From NCBI GenBank assembly GCA_963662175.1, contig OY759216.1, forward strand, positions 38,891,087 through 38,955,086: 64,000 nt of DNA, given 5' to 3'. This stretch comes from Aradus depressus (taxonomy: Eukaryota; Arthropoda; Insecta; Hemiptera; Aradidae). Positions 33,579-46,700 of the stretch are shown in pieces (within the stretch, counting starts at the first letter, position 1; every line of letters starts with the position of its first letter). Position numbers and translations under genes: made by a program. The notes below the pieces were generated by a model that saw nothing but the letters and a program-made list of their open reading frames with translations, was not told the origin of the DNA and searched no databases.

Positions 33579-36500
33579 CAGTAATACCCGGCGTTGCTCG
33601 GGGAACTTTGACATTTCACCTAATATCTCTCATTCGAATCCAATTCAATTCTTCGACAGTACATTCATGATGTTATAATTTTCAATTATTCATATAGAAT
33701 AAGCCTTATAGTACTTCAACGGGAGACACCGCAGCTAGTATCTGCTTAATACCGGTGTACAGAAGAAGAGAAAGCTACATGTGAAATTCCTTCAGCTTAA
33801 TGCACCCCACCCCTCAGGTTCAAAAAGTTGAACGTCACAACGAATTTTCAAATTTTGTTTTGAAATTACTACATGTGAAATTCCATGACAATCCGACCAT
33901 TAGTTAATGAGCTACCACTATTTATATACTTAAGTCTACCCCCACTATCCTCCCTTTCGTTCAATATCTTGAGAGGTCACAAACCCTATTTTTCTATTTG
34001 GCCTTTAAGAATACTACATGTGAAATTTCATGATAATCCGACCATTAGTTAATGAGCTACCGGTATCTTTATATTCAGGCCTATCCCCACCACCCCCCCT
34101 CCTGTTCAAAATTTTGGGACGCCACATAGCCTATTATTCAACTGGGGTCATAAGAATGCTACATGTGAAGTTTCATAAAAACCCGTCGAGCCGTTTGGGC
34201 GTGATGCTGGAACAAACAAACAAATAAACCCCGTTTCAGCTTTATTAATATGGATTTCTTCCTTGATAATTTTAGTTGGAGCCAAACGGAAACGTATTTT
34301 TTCTTTATATTTGGTGTCTACTGAGCTCAGGATCGCAAGTTGGAAATCTAGACGGGGCTCTTAGTTGTTTTAACTGACTTATATTATTTATTTTTTTTAA
34401 TATCCTTGAGCACTTCGTCCTTCGGTTGGGACTTTCCCGATACATCTGAATTTGTCTTTGGTTGACCATCTTCATTTATGGTCGCTGCCTATCTACCAAC
34501 ATTGCTGTATTAATTTGTTCTTCAGAAAATATGTCAAAACGGTACTTCAAAGCCCACTTATATTCCACATTTCTTCCTTGATAATTTTAGTTGGAACCAA
34601 ACGATAACTTATTTTATCTTACATATGGAGTCTATCAAGCTCAGAATCGCCACTTAGAAATCTAGCCAAGACACTTAGGTCAGATGTTTTAATTGTGAAG
34701 ACAAAAATAAATTTGAGCACGTCGTCCTTCGGATTGGACTTTAAGCTATGATCGAGGGCCTTTTTGTATGTCAGGTACTGGATAATGAGTCGTATTTTAT
34801 GTATCTAAACCTGGGTAGCTATTATTTCACTTAGGTTCAAAAAACCTTGAGCACTTCGTCCTTCGGATGGGACTTTCCCGATATATCTGAATCTGTCTAT
34901 CAGTTTTAACAAATATTAAATCTAAAAACTGTTAAAAAGCGAGGAATTTGAAGAATGGGATTTAGCCCAACTTTTTCGAAAAACATTTTTATTTTGATTT
35001 TTGTGTAGGATTCAGATATCCCGGTTGTTCATCAGTTTTAACAAATATTAAAACTAAAAACCGTTTAAAAGCGAGAAATTTGAAGAATGGAGTTTACCGA
35101 GCTCAGGATCGCCACTTAGAAATGTAGCCAAGACACTTAGGTCAGATGTTTTAATCGAGAAGACAAAAATAAATTTGAGCACGTCGTCCTTCGGATTGGA
35201 CTTCAAGCTATGATCGAGGGCCTTTTTGTATGTCAGGTGCTCGTTAATGAGTCGTATGTTATGTATCTAAACCTGGGTAGCTGAAATTTCACATAGGATA
35301 AAAAAACCTTGAGCACGTCGTCCTTCGGATGGAACTTCCCGATACATCTGAATCTGTCTATCAGTTTCAACTAATATTAAGCCTATAAACCGTTAAAAAG
35401 CGAGAAATTTGAAGAATGGGATTTAGCCCGACTTTTTTCGAAAAACATTTTTATTTCGATCTTTGTGTAGGATTCAGGTATCCCGGTTGTTCATCAGTTT
35501 TAACAAATATTAAAACTAAAAACCGTTTAAAAGCGAGAAATTTGAAGAATGGAGTTTACCGAACTCAGGATCGCCATTTCGAAATCTAGCCAAGACACTT
35601 AGGTCAGATGTTTTAATCGAGAAGACAAAAATAAATTTGAGCACGTCGTCCTTCGGATTGGACTTTAAGCTATGATCGAGGGCATTTTTGTATGTCAGGT
35701 ACTGGATAATGAGTCGTATTTTATGTATCTAAACCTGGGTAGCTATTATTTCACTTAGGTTAAAAAAACCTTGAGCACGTCGTCCTTCGGATGGGACTTT
35801 CCCGATATATCTGAATCTGTCTATCAGTTTCAACTAATATTAAGCCTATAAACCGGTTTTTGTGTAGGATTCAGATATCCCGGTTGTTCATCAGTTTTAA
35901 CAAATATTAAATCAAAAACCCTTTAAAAGCTAGAAATTCGAAGAATGGAGTCTACCGAGCTCAGGATCGCCATTTAGAATTCTAGCCAAGTCACTTAAGT
36001 CAGATGTATTAATCGGGAAGATAAAAATAAATTTGAGCACGTCGTCCTTCGGATGGGACTTTCCCGATACATCTGCATCTTTCTTTGGTTGACCATCTTC
36101 GTTTCTGGATGCTGCCTATCTACCAACATAGCTGTATTAAGTTGTTTTTTAGAAAATATGTCAAAACGGTACCTCGAAGCCCACTTATATTCCACATTTC
36201 TTCCTTGATAATTTTAGTTGGAACCAAACGGTAACTTTTTTTATCATACATATGGAGTCTATCTAGCTCAGGATCGCCATTTAGAAATCTAGCCAAGGCA
36301 CTTAGCTCAGATGTTTTAATCGGGAAGATAAAAATAAATTTGAGGACGTCGTCCTTCGGTTGGGCTTTAAGCTATGATCGAGGGTCTTTTCGTATGTCAG
36401 GTACTCGATAATGAGTCGTATGATATGTATCTAAACCTGGGTAGTTGAAATTTCATTTACGTTAAAAATAACTTGAGCACGTCTTCCTTCGGATTGGACT

Positions 36501-38553
36501 TCAAGCTATAATCGAGGGCCTTTTTGTATGTCAGGTACTGGTTAATGAGTCGTATGTTATGTATCTAAACCTGGGTAGCTGAAATTTCACATAGGATAAA
36601 AAAACCTTGAGCACGTCGTCCTTCGGATGGGACTTTCCCGATATATCTGAATCTGTCTATCAGTTTTAACTAATATTAAGCCTATAAATCGGTTTTTGTG
36701 TAGGATTCAGATATCCCGGTTGTTCATCAGTTTTAACAAATATTAAATCTAAAAACCATTTAAAAGCTAGAAATTTGAAGAATGGAGTCTACCGAGCTCA
36801 GGATCGCTATTTAGAAATCTAGCCAAGTCACTTAAGTCAGATGTTTTAATCGGGAAGATAAAAATAAATTTGAGCACGTCGTCCTTCGGATGGGACTTTC
36901 CCGATACATCTGAATCTTTCTTTGGTTGACCATCTTCGTTTCTGGATGCTGCCTATCTACCAACATAGCTGTATTAATTTGTTTTTCAGAAAATATGTCA
37001 GAACGGTACATCATCTAAACCTGGGTAGTTGAAATTTCATTTACGTTAAAAATAACTTGAGCACGTCGTCCTTCGGTTTGGACTCTAAGCTATGATCGAG
37101 GGCTTTTTCGTATGTCAGGTACTCGATAATGAGTCGTATGTTACGTATCTAAACCTGGGTAGCTGAAATTTCACTTAGGTTAAAAATAACCTTGAGCACG
37201 TCGTCCTTCGGATGGGACTTCCCCGATATATCTGAATCTGTCTATCAGTTTTAACAAATATTAAATCTGAAAACTGTTAAAAAGCGAGAAATTTGAAGAA
37301 TGGGATTTCGCCCGACTTTTTCGAAAAACATTTTTATTTCGATTTTTGTGTAGGATTGAGATAACCCGGTTGTTCATCAGTTTTAACAAATATTAAAAGT
37401 AAAAACCGTTTAAAAGCGGGAAATTTGAAGAATGGAGTTTACCCAGCTCAGGATCGCCATTTGGAAATCTAGCCAAGTCACTTAGGTCAGATGTTTTAAT
37501 CGAGAAGACAAAAATAAATTTGAGCACGTCGTCCTTCGGATGGGACTTTCCCGATACATCTGAATCTTTCTTTGGTGACCATCTTCGTTTCTGGATGTTG
37601 CCTAAGAACGCCGGACACCTTAGATAGTATGCGCTTTGCAACTCCGTGCAACCAGGTATTAATAAGTTCTTAGGAACGCTGGGCACCGCAGCTAGTATGT
37701 GCCTTGCAACAGCGGATGCCCTAGGTATTTTGTGCTTAACAACGCTGGTGATAGCTATTATTTACCGTGCAACGGTGGACCTCCTAGGTAATACATGCTT
37801 AGGAAACCCACCGTATTGAAATTAGAGCTATATCCCATCTTTAAGAAAGCTCCATGTGAGATTCATTCTGCATTAATGCACCCTCGCCCCTCCCGTCCAA
37901 AGGATCACAGCCAATTTTTAAATATTGCTTTTGAAACTACCATTTAGGTATATGCCCCTCCCATACCCCCCTCCCGTTGACAATTTTGAGACGTCACATA
38001 TCCTTTTTTTGTTTTTGTCTATTATGAATACTACATGTCAAATTCCATGACTATCCTATCATCCGTTAATGACAGCACTATCTTCATATTTAGGCCTACC
38101 CCCACAACCCCCCCTCACGTTCACTATTTTGTGACGTCACACACCCTATTTTTTTATTTGGCCTTCAAAAAAACTACATATGAAATTCCATGCCAATCCG
38201 ATCATCCGTTAATGACTTAGCACTACCTTTATATTTAGGCCCCCCTTACAACCCCCCCTACCGTTCAAAATTTATGGACGCCACATAGCCTATTTTTTAA
38301 CTTGGCTTTTAAGAACACTACAAATTGTGAAATTTCATGATAATCCGTCCATCCGTTAATGCGCTAGAGCAATTTTTGTGCTTAACCCCCCCCCCCCCCC
38401 CCTCCCCACCCTCCAGTTGACCGCTAGGAACTCTCTTCATAAGAACCTTCCTCGGACTTCAACAAATATTTGAAAAAAAAAATTAGCCGAATTGGTCCAG
38501 CCGTTCTCGAGTTTTGCGCTTAGCAAAATTTAGCATTCATTTTTATTATATAG
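33579..38553. mobile_element. Composite dispersed element of about 5 kb, class unresolved
   Basis: Begins ACTAGCAGTAATACCCGGCG and ends with TTTGCGCTTAGCAAAATTTA near an ATTATATAGAT terminus. Outer parts (33850-34230 and 37850-38540) repeat a module with ACTACATGTGAAATTCCATG, AATCCGACCATTAGTTAATG and a C-rich tract, including an 18-C run near 38385. The module also occurs singly at 14620-14730, 24890-24990 and 25200-25300. The middle (34270-37660) is the SINE-body array. No transposase or reverse transcriptase is visible, so it is non-autonomous. Confidence 0.5.
34270..37660 (+). repeat. Tandem array of headless SINE bodies
   Basis: About fifteen copies of GAGCACGTCGTCCTTCGG at irregular spacings of 130-330 bp. 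Two kinds of following sequence alternate: GGGACTTTCCCGATA with ATCTGAATCTGTCTATC, and TTGGACTTTAAGCTATGATCG with TATGTCAGGTACTGG and AACCTGGGTAGC. The second kind is the body of SINE family 1 (compare GGGACGTTAAGCGATGGTC, ATGTCAGGTACTCG at 49080-49140). No tRNA head is present in any unit. Longer blocks of 300-460 bp are themselves repeated. Confidence 0.8.
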
Positions 38554-38696
38554 ATATTGAGAAATACATTTTTTTTATGAACTAGATTTTTTTGTATGCT
38601 CCCCTTTCATTTTTTACTTAGTATTATCAGATAGAACATGAAAAAAATATTTAAGGACGGCTGGGCACCAGGAGCCCAAATTCCGAACAATTACCG

Positions 38697-39221
38697 AAAA
38701 TGTGAGGAAATACCAAAATTTCATATTTTGATTTCTGCCGCCACTCTGATAGATTTATTTAGCTTCTTGCTCCTTAGACCTTGTCTTATCAACACTCCCC
38801 CGACACTGTATGCCACGAGATGGCTGCCCTCAATAACGTGAACAGTGCTGGATAAGAATGCATAAGTCGTGATAGCTTACATTGTGTATGTTACATCGTG
38901 TTACAAGCTTACATTTCAACATTTATCTCGTAAAAATCATCAAAACTTCGTGGTCGAAAAATATATTTTTTTTAATACAAGACAAGGGAAATATATATGA
39001 ATTTGAGGCCTGTTCGTCGAATAAAAATTTCCTTTTTGTGTTTTTCCTTTGTATTTTTTGTGGTGTTTAAAGGTCTTCGAGATGCAGAACATATAACAAT
39101 TATCAAACAATTGTGTACCAAAGAAGTTGTTCTACGCAAAAAAATAAATGTTTGACAAATCGATCACCTTTGTAAGTCAATTAATTTGAAGGGCCAAATC
39201 TCAAAAAATATAAAAATTGAA
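38697..39221. other. No feature recognised
   Basis: AT-rich sequence between the right arm of the large inverted repeat and the SINE at 39222. The small open frames here show no family motifs. Confidence 0.5.
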
Positions 39222-39390
39222 GGCGCCGGTAGCTCAGAGGAAGTGTGCAGCTCAAGATCGCGGGTTCGAAACCCGACCGAGGCACTTAAGTTTTTTATCT
39301 AGAAGATGAAAAAACCTTGAGCACGCCGGCTTTCGGATGGGACGTTAAGCGATGGTCCCGAGCATTTTAATATGCCTCCTCATTTGATAC
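39222..39390 (+). mobile_element. tRNA-derived SINE, family 1, partial
   Basis: GGCGCCGGTAGCTCAGAGG (A box, with an internal deletion just after it), CGGGTTCGAAACCCGACCGA (B box), TTATCTAGAAGATGAAAAAA, GAGCACGCCGGCTTTCGG, GGGACGTTAAGCGATGGTCC. Ends earlier than the full-length copies. Confidence 0.8.
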
Positions 39391-39739
39391 CTCAATAAAG
39401 CTTCAGAATAAATGGTATAGCTAGTTAGGCGATGTCATGTCTCACGCCATATTGATAACATCGTACATACAGCAATAATGGTAAACAAAATCAAAGCAAC
39501 TATCGAACCACAGTACATGGGATTGTAGAAAATAACATAACACTCAACAAAAAGTCACCAGCACAAAAACACTACCGCAGTACACGAGACGCACGAGTGT
39601 TGCCATTATCGTGCTATATGCATTTTCTCTTTCTTTCCATTGCATAGCCCAGTGTTTTTAAAACTGGTCAACAGCCTTCCGACGATAAAGAAAATATTTG
39701 GCTTAATTGTAATTTCAGTATAATTTCTTACTCCCACAA

Positions 39740-40200
39740 TTCATAAATTTCGGGTTAGTTCCGGCTGGATCCCCTAGGTGGCTCAGGTTCCAGTGAACTC
39801 ATCGCCATTGTATCACTCAGTAGGTAGTTTTCAGGCAGCGATCTCATAGACGCCGCTATAATCCGACCATCAAGTCGGATCTCTTACAACTGTATAACTC
39901 CTGCCTTAGGAGGGGCCACTTCCCTAGGACTTGGAAACGAGCACTCGTGTGCACGTCAGCTTGCAATCAGCCTGCTCCCCGTCTTCGGTAAAGTATTGGA
40001 GACTCTTATCTTTAATGGAATTCGGGCCCAGGTACATGCCTTTGTATCCGATAGGCGGCTTGAGGGGCAGGTCCGCCGATGACGCGTTGATGATGCTGAG
40101 GGCGGATGTAGGGAATGATCGTGGGAAATATGCCCTGTCTTCTTTGACATCGCGTCGGCCTTCGACTGCCATAGACTTGGCCTTGGGAGAGAAAAATATA
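39740..40200 (+). mobile_element. R1-like LINE reverse-transcriptase fragment
   Basis: Plus strand in two frames: AISLLPVFGKVLETLIFNGI (RT domain: sLLpv.gKvLE motif), then after a stop and frame change SADDALMMLRADVGNDRGKY and an ALS..T.RRPSTAIDL remnant of the region before the catalytic motif. GC-rich compared with surroundings. Dead. Confidence 0.7.
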
Positions 40201-40792
40201 TATATGAGGACGACATCTATTAATTTTCAGCGGAATCGGCTGGAGGGAAGGAGGTGAACAGAGGGGGACTCTTTTTTTTTTTTTTTATAAAGTTTTTATT
40301 TTTCCCAAATTACACAGTATTATATGTACAGTGAGACAACATTAAATAGACAATGTAATTATTACAATTATTGATATAATATATAAAGTTTACAAACAAA
40401 ATTAATAAGTAAAATTCCACAAGGCCTAGGCCTGAGTGCGGAAAAACAACTTAAAAGACTACTTAACTCATAAACCCTAATAACTGCCGATGTAATGAAT
40501 GTATCAACATGACATCTAGTAAGAGGATCAGAACCCGAAATATGTCAACTACTGATTTTTAGCTCGAACGCTCAATTGATCTTGGAGGGAGAGCGAAAAC
40601 TTAATTAATTCGTTCTGAGGAAGTGCACTGCCGGTGATTCACCGACGACTTGTGCCTTTTTTTAATATAAGGTGATAAATACCACTTTCAAATTCTGATT
40701 ATACTTCAAACTATAATTATTTTTATTCAAATGTTTTCAATTACCAACTAATTACTTTATTCCAGTTACTCACTCCTCTTTTTTTTCCATCT

Positions 40793-43700
40793 TTGAAATA
40801 TCTCAAGGCCAACATCACCACTTGAATGTAGATGTTGAAGCTGAATCAACGTAGTCCACATCCTGTTGTTGATACTCTCAGATTGTACAAAATATCTCAA
40901 GGCCAACATCACCACTTGAATGTAGATAAGCTGAATGAACGTAGTCCACATCCTGTTGTTGATACTCTCAGATTGTACAAAATATCTCAAGGCCAACATC
41001 ACCACTTGAATGTAGATAAGCTGAATGAACGTAGTCCACATCCTGTTGTTGATACTCTCAGATTGTACAAAATATCTCAAGGCCAACATCACCACTTGAA
41101 TGTAGATAAGCTGAATGAACGTAGTCCACATCCTGTTGTTGATACTCTCAGATTGTACAAAATATCTCAAGGCCAACATCACCACTTGAATGTAGATGTT
41201 GAAGCTGAATGAACGTAGTCCACATCCTGTTGTTGATACTCTCAGATTGTACAAAATATCTCAAGGCCAACATCACCACTTGAATGTAGATAAGCTGAAT
41301 GAACGTAGTCCACATCCTGTTGTTGATACTCTCAGATTGTACAAAATATCTCAAGGCCAACATCACCACTTGAATGTAGATAAGCTGAATGAACGTAGTC
41401 CACATCCTGTTGTTGATACTCTCAGATTGTACAAAATATCTCAAGGCCAACATCACCACTTGAATGTAGATAAGCTGAATGAACGTAGTCCACATCCTGT
41501 TGTTGATACTCTCAGATTGTACAAAATATCTCAAGGCCAACATCACCACTTGAATGTAGATAAGCTGAATGAACGTAGTCCACATCCTGTTGTTGATACT
41601 CTCAGATTGTACAAAATATCTCAAGGCCAACATCACCACTTGAATGTAGATAAGCTGAATGAACGTAGTCCACATCCTGTTGTTGATACTCTCAGATTGT
41701 ACAAAATATCTCAAGGCCAACATCACCACTTGAATGTAGATAAGCTGAATGAACGTAGTCCACATCCTGTTGTTGATACTCTCAGATTGTACAAAATATC
41801 TCAAGGCCAACATCACCACTTGAATGTAGATAAGCTGAATCAACGTAGTCCACATCCTGTTGTTGATACTCTCAGATTGTACAAAATATCTCAAGGCCAA
41901 CATCACCACTTGAATGTAGATAAGCTGAATGAACGTAGTCCACATCCTGTTGTTGATACTCTCAGATTGTACAAAATATCTCAAGGCCAACATCACCACT
42001 TGAATGTAGATGTTGAAGCTGAATGAACGTAGTCCACATCCTGTTGTTGATACTCTCAGATTGTACAAAATATCTCAAGGCCAACATCACCACTTGAATG
42101 TAGATAAGCTGAATGAACGTAGTCCACATCCTGTTGTTGATACTCTCAGATTGTACAAAATATCTCAAGGCCAACATCACCACTTGAATGTAGATAAGCT
42201 GAATGAACGTAGTCCACATCCTGTTGTTGATACTCTCAGATTGTACAAAATATCTCAAGGCCAACATCACCACTTGAATGTAGATAAGCTGAATGAACGT
42301 AGCCCACATCCTGTTGTTGATACTCTCAGATTGTACAAAATATCTCAAGGCCAACATCACCACTTGAATGTAGATAAGCTGAATGAACGTAGTCCACATC
42401 CTGTTGTTGATACTCTCAGATTGTACAAAATATCTCAAGGCCAACATCACCACTTGAATGTAGATAAGCTGAATGAACGTAGTCCACATCCTGTTGTTGA
42501 TACTCTCAGATTGTACAAAATATCTCAAGGCCAACATCACCACTTGAATGTAGATAAGCTGAATGAACGTAGTCCACATCCTGTTGTTGATACTCTCAGA
42601 TTGTACAAAATATCTCAAGGCCAACATCACCACTTGAATGTAGATGTTGAAGCTGAATGAACGTAGTCCACATCCTGTTGTTGATACTCTCAGATTGTAC
42701 AAAATATCTCAAGGCCAACATCACCACTTGAATGTAGATAAGCTGAATGAACGTAGTCCACATCCTGTTGTTGATACTCTCAGATTGTACAAAATATCTC
42801 AAGGCCAACATCACCACTTGAATGTAGATGTTGAAGCTGAATGAACGTAGTCCACATCCTGTTGTTGATACTCTCAGATTGTACAAAATATCTCAAGGCC
42901 AACATCACCACTTGAATGTAGATAAGCTGAATGAACGTAGTCCACATCCTGTTGTTGATACTCTCAGATTGTACAAAATATCTCAAGGCCAACATCACCA
43001 CTTGAATGTAGATGTTGAAGCTGAATGAACGTAGTCCACATCCTGTTGTTGATACTCTCAGATTGTACAAAATATCTCAAGGCCAACATCACCACTTGAA
43101 TGTAGATAAGCTGAATGAACGTAGTCCACATCCTGTTGTTGATACTCTCAGATTGTACAAAATATCTCAAGGCCAACATCACCACTTGAATGTAGATGTT
43201 GAAGCTGAATGAACGTAGTCCACATCCTGTTGTTGATACTCTCAGATTGTACAAAATATCTCAAGGCCAACATCACCACTTGAATGTAGATAAGCTGAAT
43301 GAACGTAGTCCACATCCTGTTGTTGATACTCTCAGATTGTACAAAATATCTCAAGGCCAACATCACCACTCGAATGTAGATGTTGAAGCTGAATGAACGT
43401 AGTCCACATCCTGTTGTTGATACTCTCAGATTGTACAAAATATCTCAAGGCCAACATCACCACTTGAATGTAGATGTTGAAGCTGAATGAACGTAGTCCA
43501 CATCCTGTTGTTGATACTCTCAGATTGTACAAAATATCTCAAGGCCAACATCACCACTTGAATGTAGATGTTGAAGCTGAATGAACGTAGTCCACATCCT
43601 GTTGTTGATACTCTCAGATTGTACAAAATATCTCAAGGCCAACATCACCACTTGAATGTAGATAAGCTGAATGAACGTAGTCCACATCCTGTTGTTGATA

Positions 43701-46700
43701 CTCTCAGATTGTACAAAATATCTCAAGGCCAACATCACCACTTGAATGTAGATAAGCTGAATGAACGTAGTCCACATCCTGTTGTTGATACTCTCAGATT
43801 GTACAAAATATCTCAAGGCCAACATCACCACTTGAATGTAGATAAGCTGAATGAACGTAGTCCACATCCTGTTGTTGATACTCTCAGATTGTACAAAATA
43901 TCTCAAGGCCAACATCACCACTTGAATGTAGATAAGCTGAATGAACGTAGTCCACATCCTGTTGTTGATACTCTCAGATTGTACAAAATATCTCAAGGCC
44001 AACATCACCACTTGAATGTAGATGTTGAAGCTGAATGAACGTAGTCCACATCCTGTTGTTGATACTCTCAGATTGTACAAAATATCTCAAGGCCAACATC
44101 ACCACTTGAATGTAGATAAGCTGAATGAACGTAGTCCACATCCTGTTGTTGATACTCTCAGATTGTACAAAATATCTCAAGGCCAACATCACCACTTGAA
44201 TGTAGATAAGCTGAATGAACGTAGTCCACATCCTGTTGTTGATACTCTCAGATTGTACAAAATATCTCAAGGCCAACATCACCACTTGAATGTAGATGTT
44301 GAAGCTGAATGAACGTAGTCCACATCCTGTTGTTGATACTCTCAGATTGTACAAAATATCTCAAGGCCAACATCACCACTTGAATGTAGATGTTGAAGCT
44401 GAATGAACGTAGTCCACATCCTGTTGTTGATACTCTCAGATTGTACAAAATATCTCAAGGCCAACATCACCACTTGAATGTAGATGTTGAAGCTGAATGA
44501 ACGTAGTCCACATCCTGTTGTTGATACTCTCAGATTGTACAAAATATCTCAAGGCCAACATCACCACTTGAATGTAGATGTTGAAGCCGAATGAACGTAG
44601 TCCACATCCTGTTGTTGATACTCTCAGATTGTACAAAATATCTCAAGGCCAACATCACCACTTGAATGTAGATAAGCTGAATGAACGTAGTCCACATCCT
44701 GTTGTTGATACTCTCAGATTGTACAAAATATCTCAAGGCCAACATCACCACTTGAATGTAGATAAGCTGAATGAACGTAGTCCACATCCTGTTGTTGATA
44801 CTCTCAGATTGTACAAAATATCTCAAGGCCAACATCACCACTTGAATGTAGATGTTGAAGCTGAATGAACGTAGTCCACATCCTGTTGTTGATACTCTCA
44901 GATTGTACAAAATATCTCAAGGCCAACATCACCACTTGAATGTAGATGTTGAAGCTGAATGAACGTAGTCCACATCCTGTTGTTGATACTCTCAGATTGT
45001 ACAAAATATCTCAAGGCCAACATGACCACTTGAATGTAGATGTTGAAGCTGAATGAACGTAGTCCACATCCTGTTGTTGATACTCTCAGATTGTACAAAA
45101 TATCTCAAGGCCAACATCACCACTTGAATGTAGATAAGCTGAATGAACGTAGTCCACATCCTGTTGTTGATACTCTCAGATTGTACAAAATATCTCAAGG
45201 CCAACATCACCACTTGAATGTAGATAAGCTGAATGAACGTAGTCCACATCCTGTTGTTGATACTCTCAGATTGTACAAAATATCTCAAGGCCAACATCAC
45301 CACTTGAATGTAGATGTTGAAGCTGAATGAACGTAGTCCACATCCTGTTGTTGATACTCTCAGATTGTACAAAATATCTCAAGGCCAACATCACCACTTG
45401 AATGTAGATAAGCTGAATGAACGTAGTCCACATCCTGTTGTTGATACTCTCAGATTGTACAAAATATCTCAAGGCCAACATCACCACTTGAATGTAGATA
45501 AGCTGAATGAACGTAGTCCACATCCTGTTGTTGATACTCTCAGATTGTACAAAATATCTCAAGGCCAACATCACCACTTGAATGTAGATAAGCTGAATGA
45601 ACGTAGTCCACATCCTGTTGTTGATACTCTCAGATTGTACAAAATATCTCAAGGCCAACATCACCACTTGAATGTAGATGTTGAAGCTGAATGAACGTAG
45701 TCCACATCCTGTTGTTGATACTCTCAGATTGTACAAAATATCTCAAGGCCAACATCACCACTTGAATGTAGATGTTGAACCTGAATGAACGTAGTCCACA
45801 TCCTGTTGTTGATACTCTCAGATTGTACAAAATATCTCAAGGCCAACATGACCACTTGAATGTAGATGTTGAAGCTGAATGAACGTAGTCCACATCCTGT
45901 TGTTGATACTCTCAGATTGTACAAAATATCTCAAGGCCAACATCACCACTTGAATGTAGATAAGCTGAATGAACGTAGTCCACATCCTGTTGTTGATACT
46001 CTCAGATTGTACAAAATATCTCAAGGCCAACATCACCACTTGAATGTAGATAAGCTGAATGAACGTAGTCCACATCCTGTTGTTGATACTCTCAGATTGT
46101 ACAAAATATCTCAAGGCCAACATCACCACTTGAATGTAGATGTTGAAGCTGAATGAACGTAGTCCACATCCTGTTGTTGATACTCTCAGATTGTACAAAA
46201 TATCTCAAGGCCAACATCACCACTTGAATGTAGATGTTGAAGCTGAATGAACGTAGTCCACATCCTGTTGTTGATACTCTCAGATTGTACAAAATATCTC
46301 AAGGCCAACATGACCACTTGAATGTAGATGTTGAAGCTGAATGAACGTAGTCCACATCCTGTTGTTGATACTCTCAGATTGTACAAAATATCTCAAGGCC
46401 AACATCACCACTTGAATGTAGATAAGCTGAATGAACGTAGTCCACATCCTGTTGTTGATACTCTCAGATTGTACAAAATATCTCAAGGCCAACATCACCA
46501 CTTGAATGTAGATGTTGAAGCTGAATGAACGTAGTCCACATCCTGTTGTTGATACTCTCAGATTGTACAAAATATCTCAAGGCCAACATCACCACTTGAA
46601 TGTAGATAAGCTGAATGAACGTAGTCCACATCCTGTTGTTGATACTCTCAGATTGTACAAAATATCTCAAGGCCAACATCACCACTTGAATGTAGATGTT

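Larger units (their letters stand above)
33094..38696. repeat. Large inverted repeat flanking a 5-kb composite element
   Basis: Left arm 33094-33190 plus 33400-33452 and right arm 38554-38696 are reverse complements: GGTAATTTTTCGGAATTGGG against the reverse of CCCAAATTCCGAACAATTACC, TTTTTTTCATGTTCTATCTG, and TAGTTCATAAAAAAAAATG. The left arm is interrupted by about 209 bp that form one side of another inverted element (33296-33545, GACGGGAGAGTC / CCCGTCGGTCCTT arms). The arms enclose the composite repeat described separately. Confidence 0.75.
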
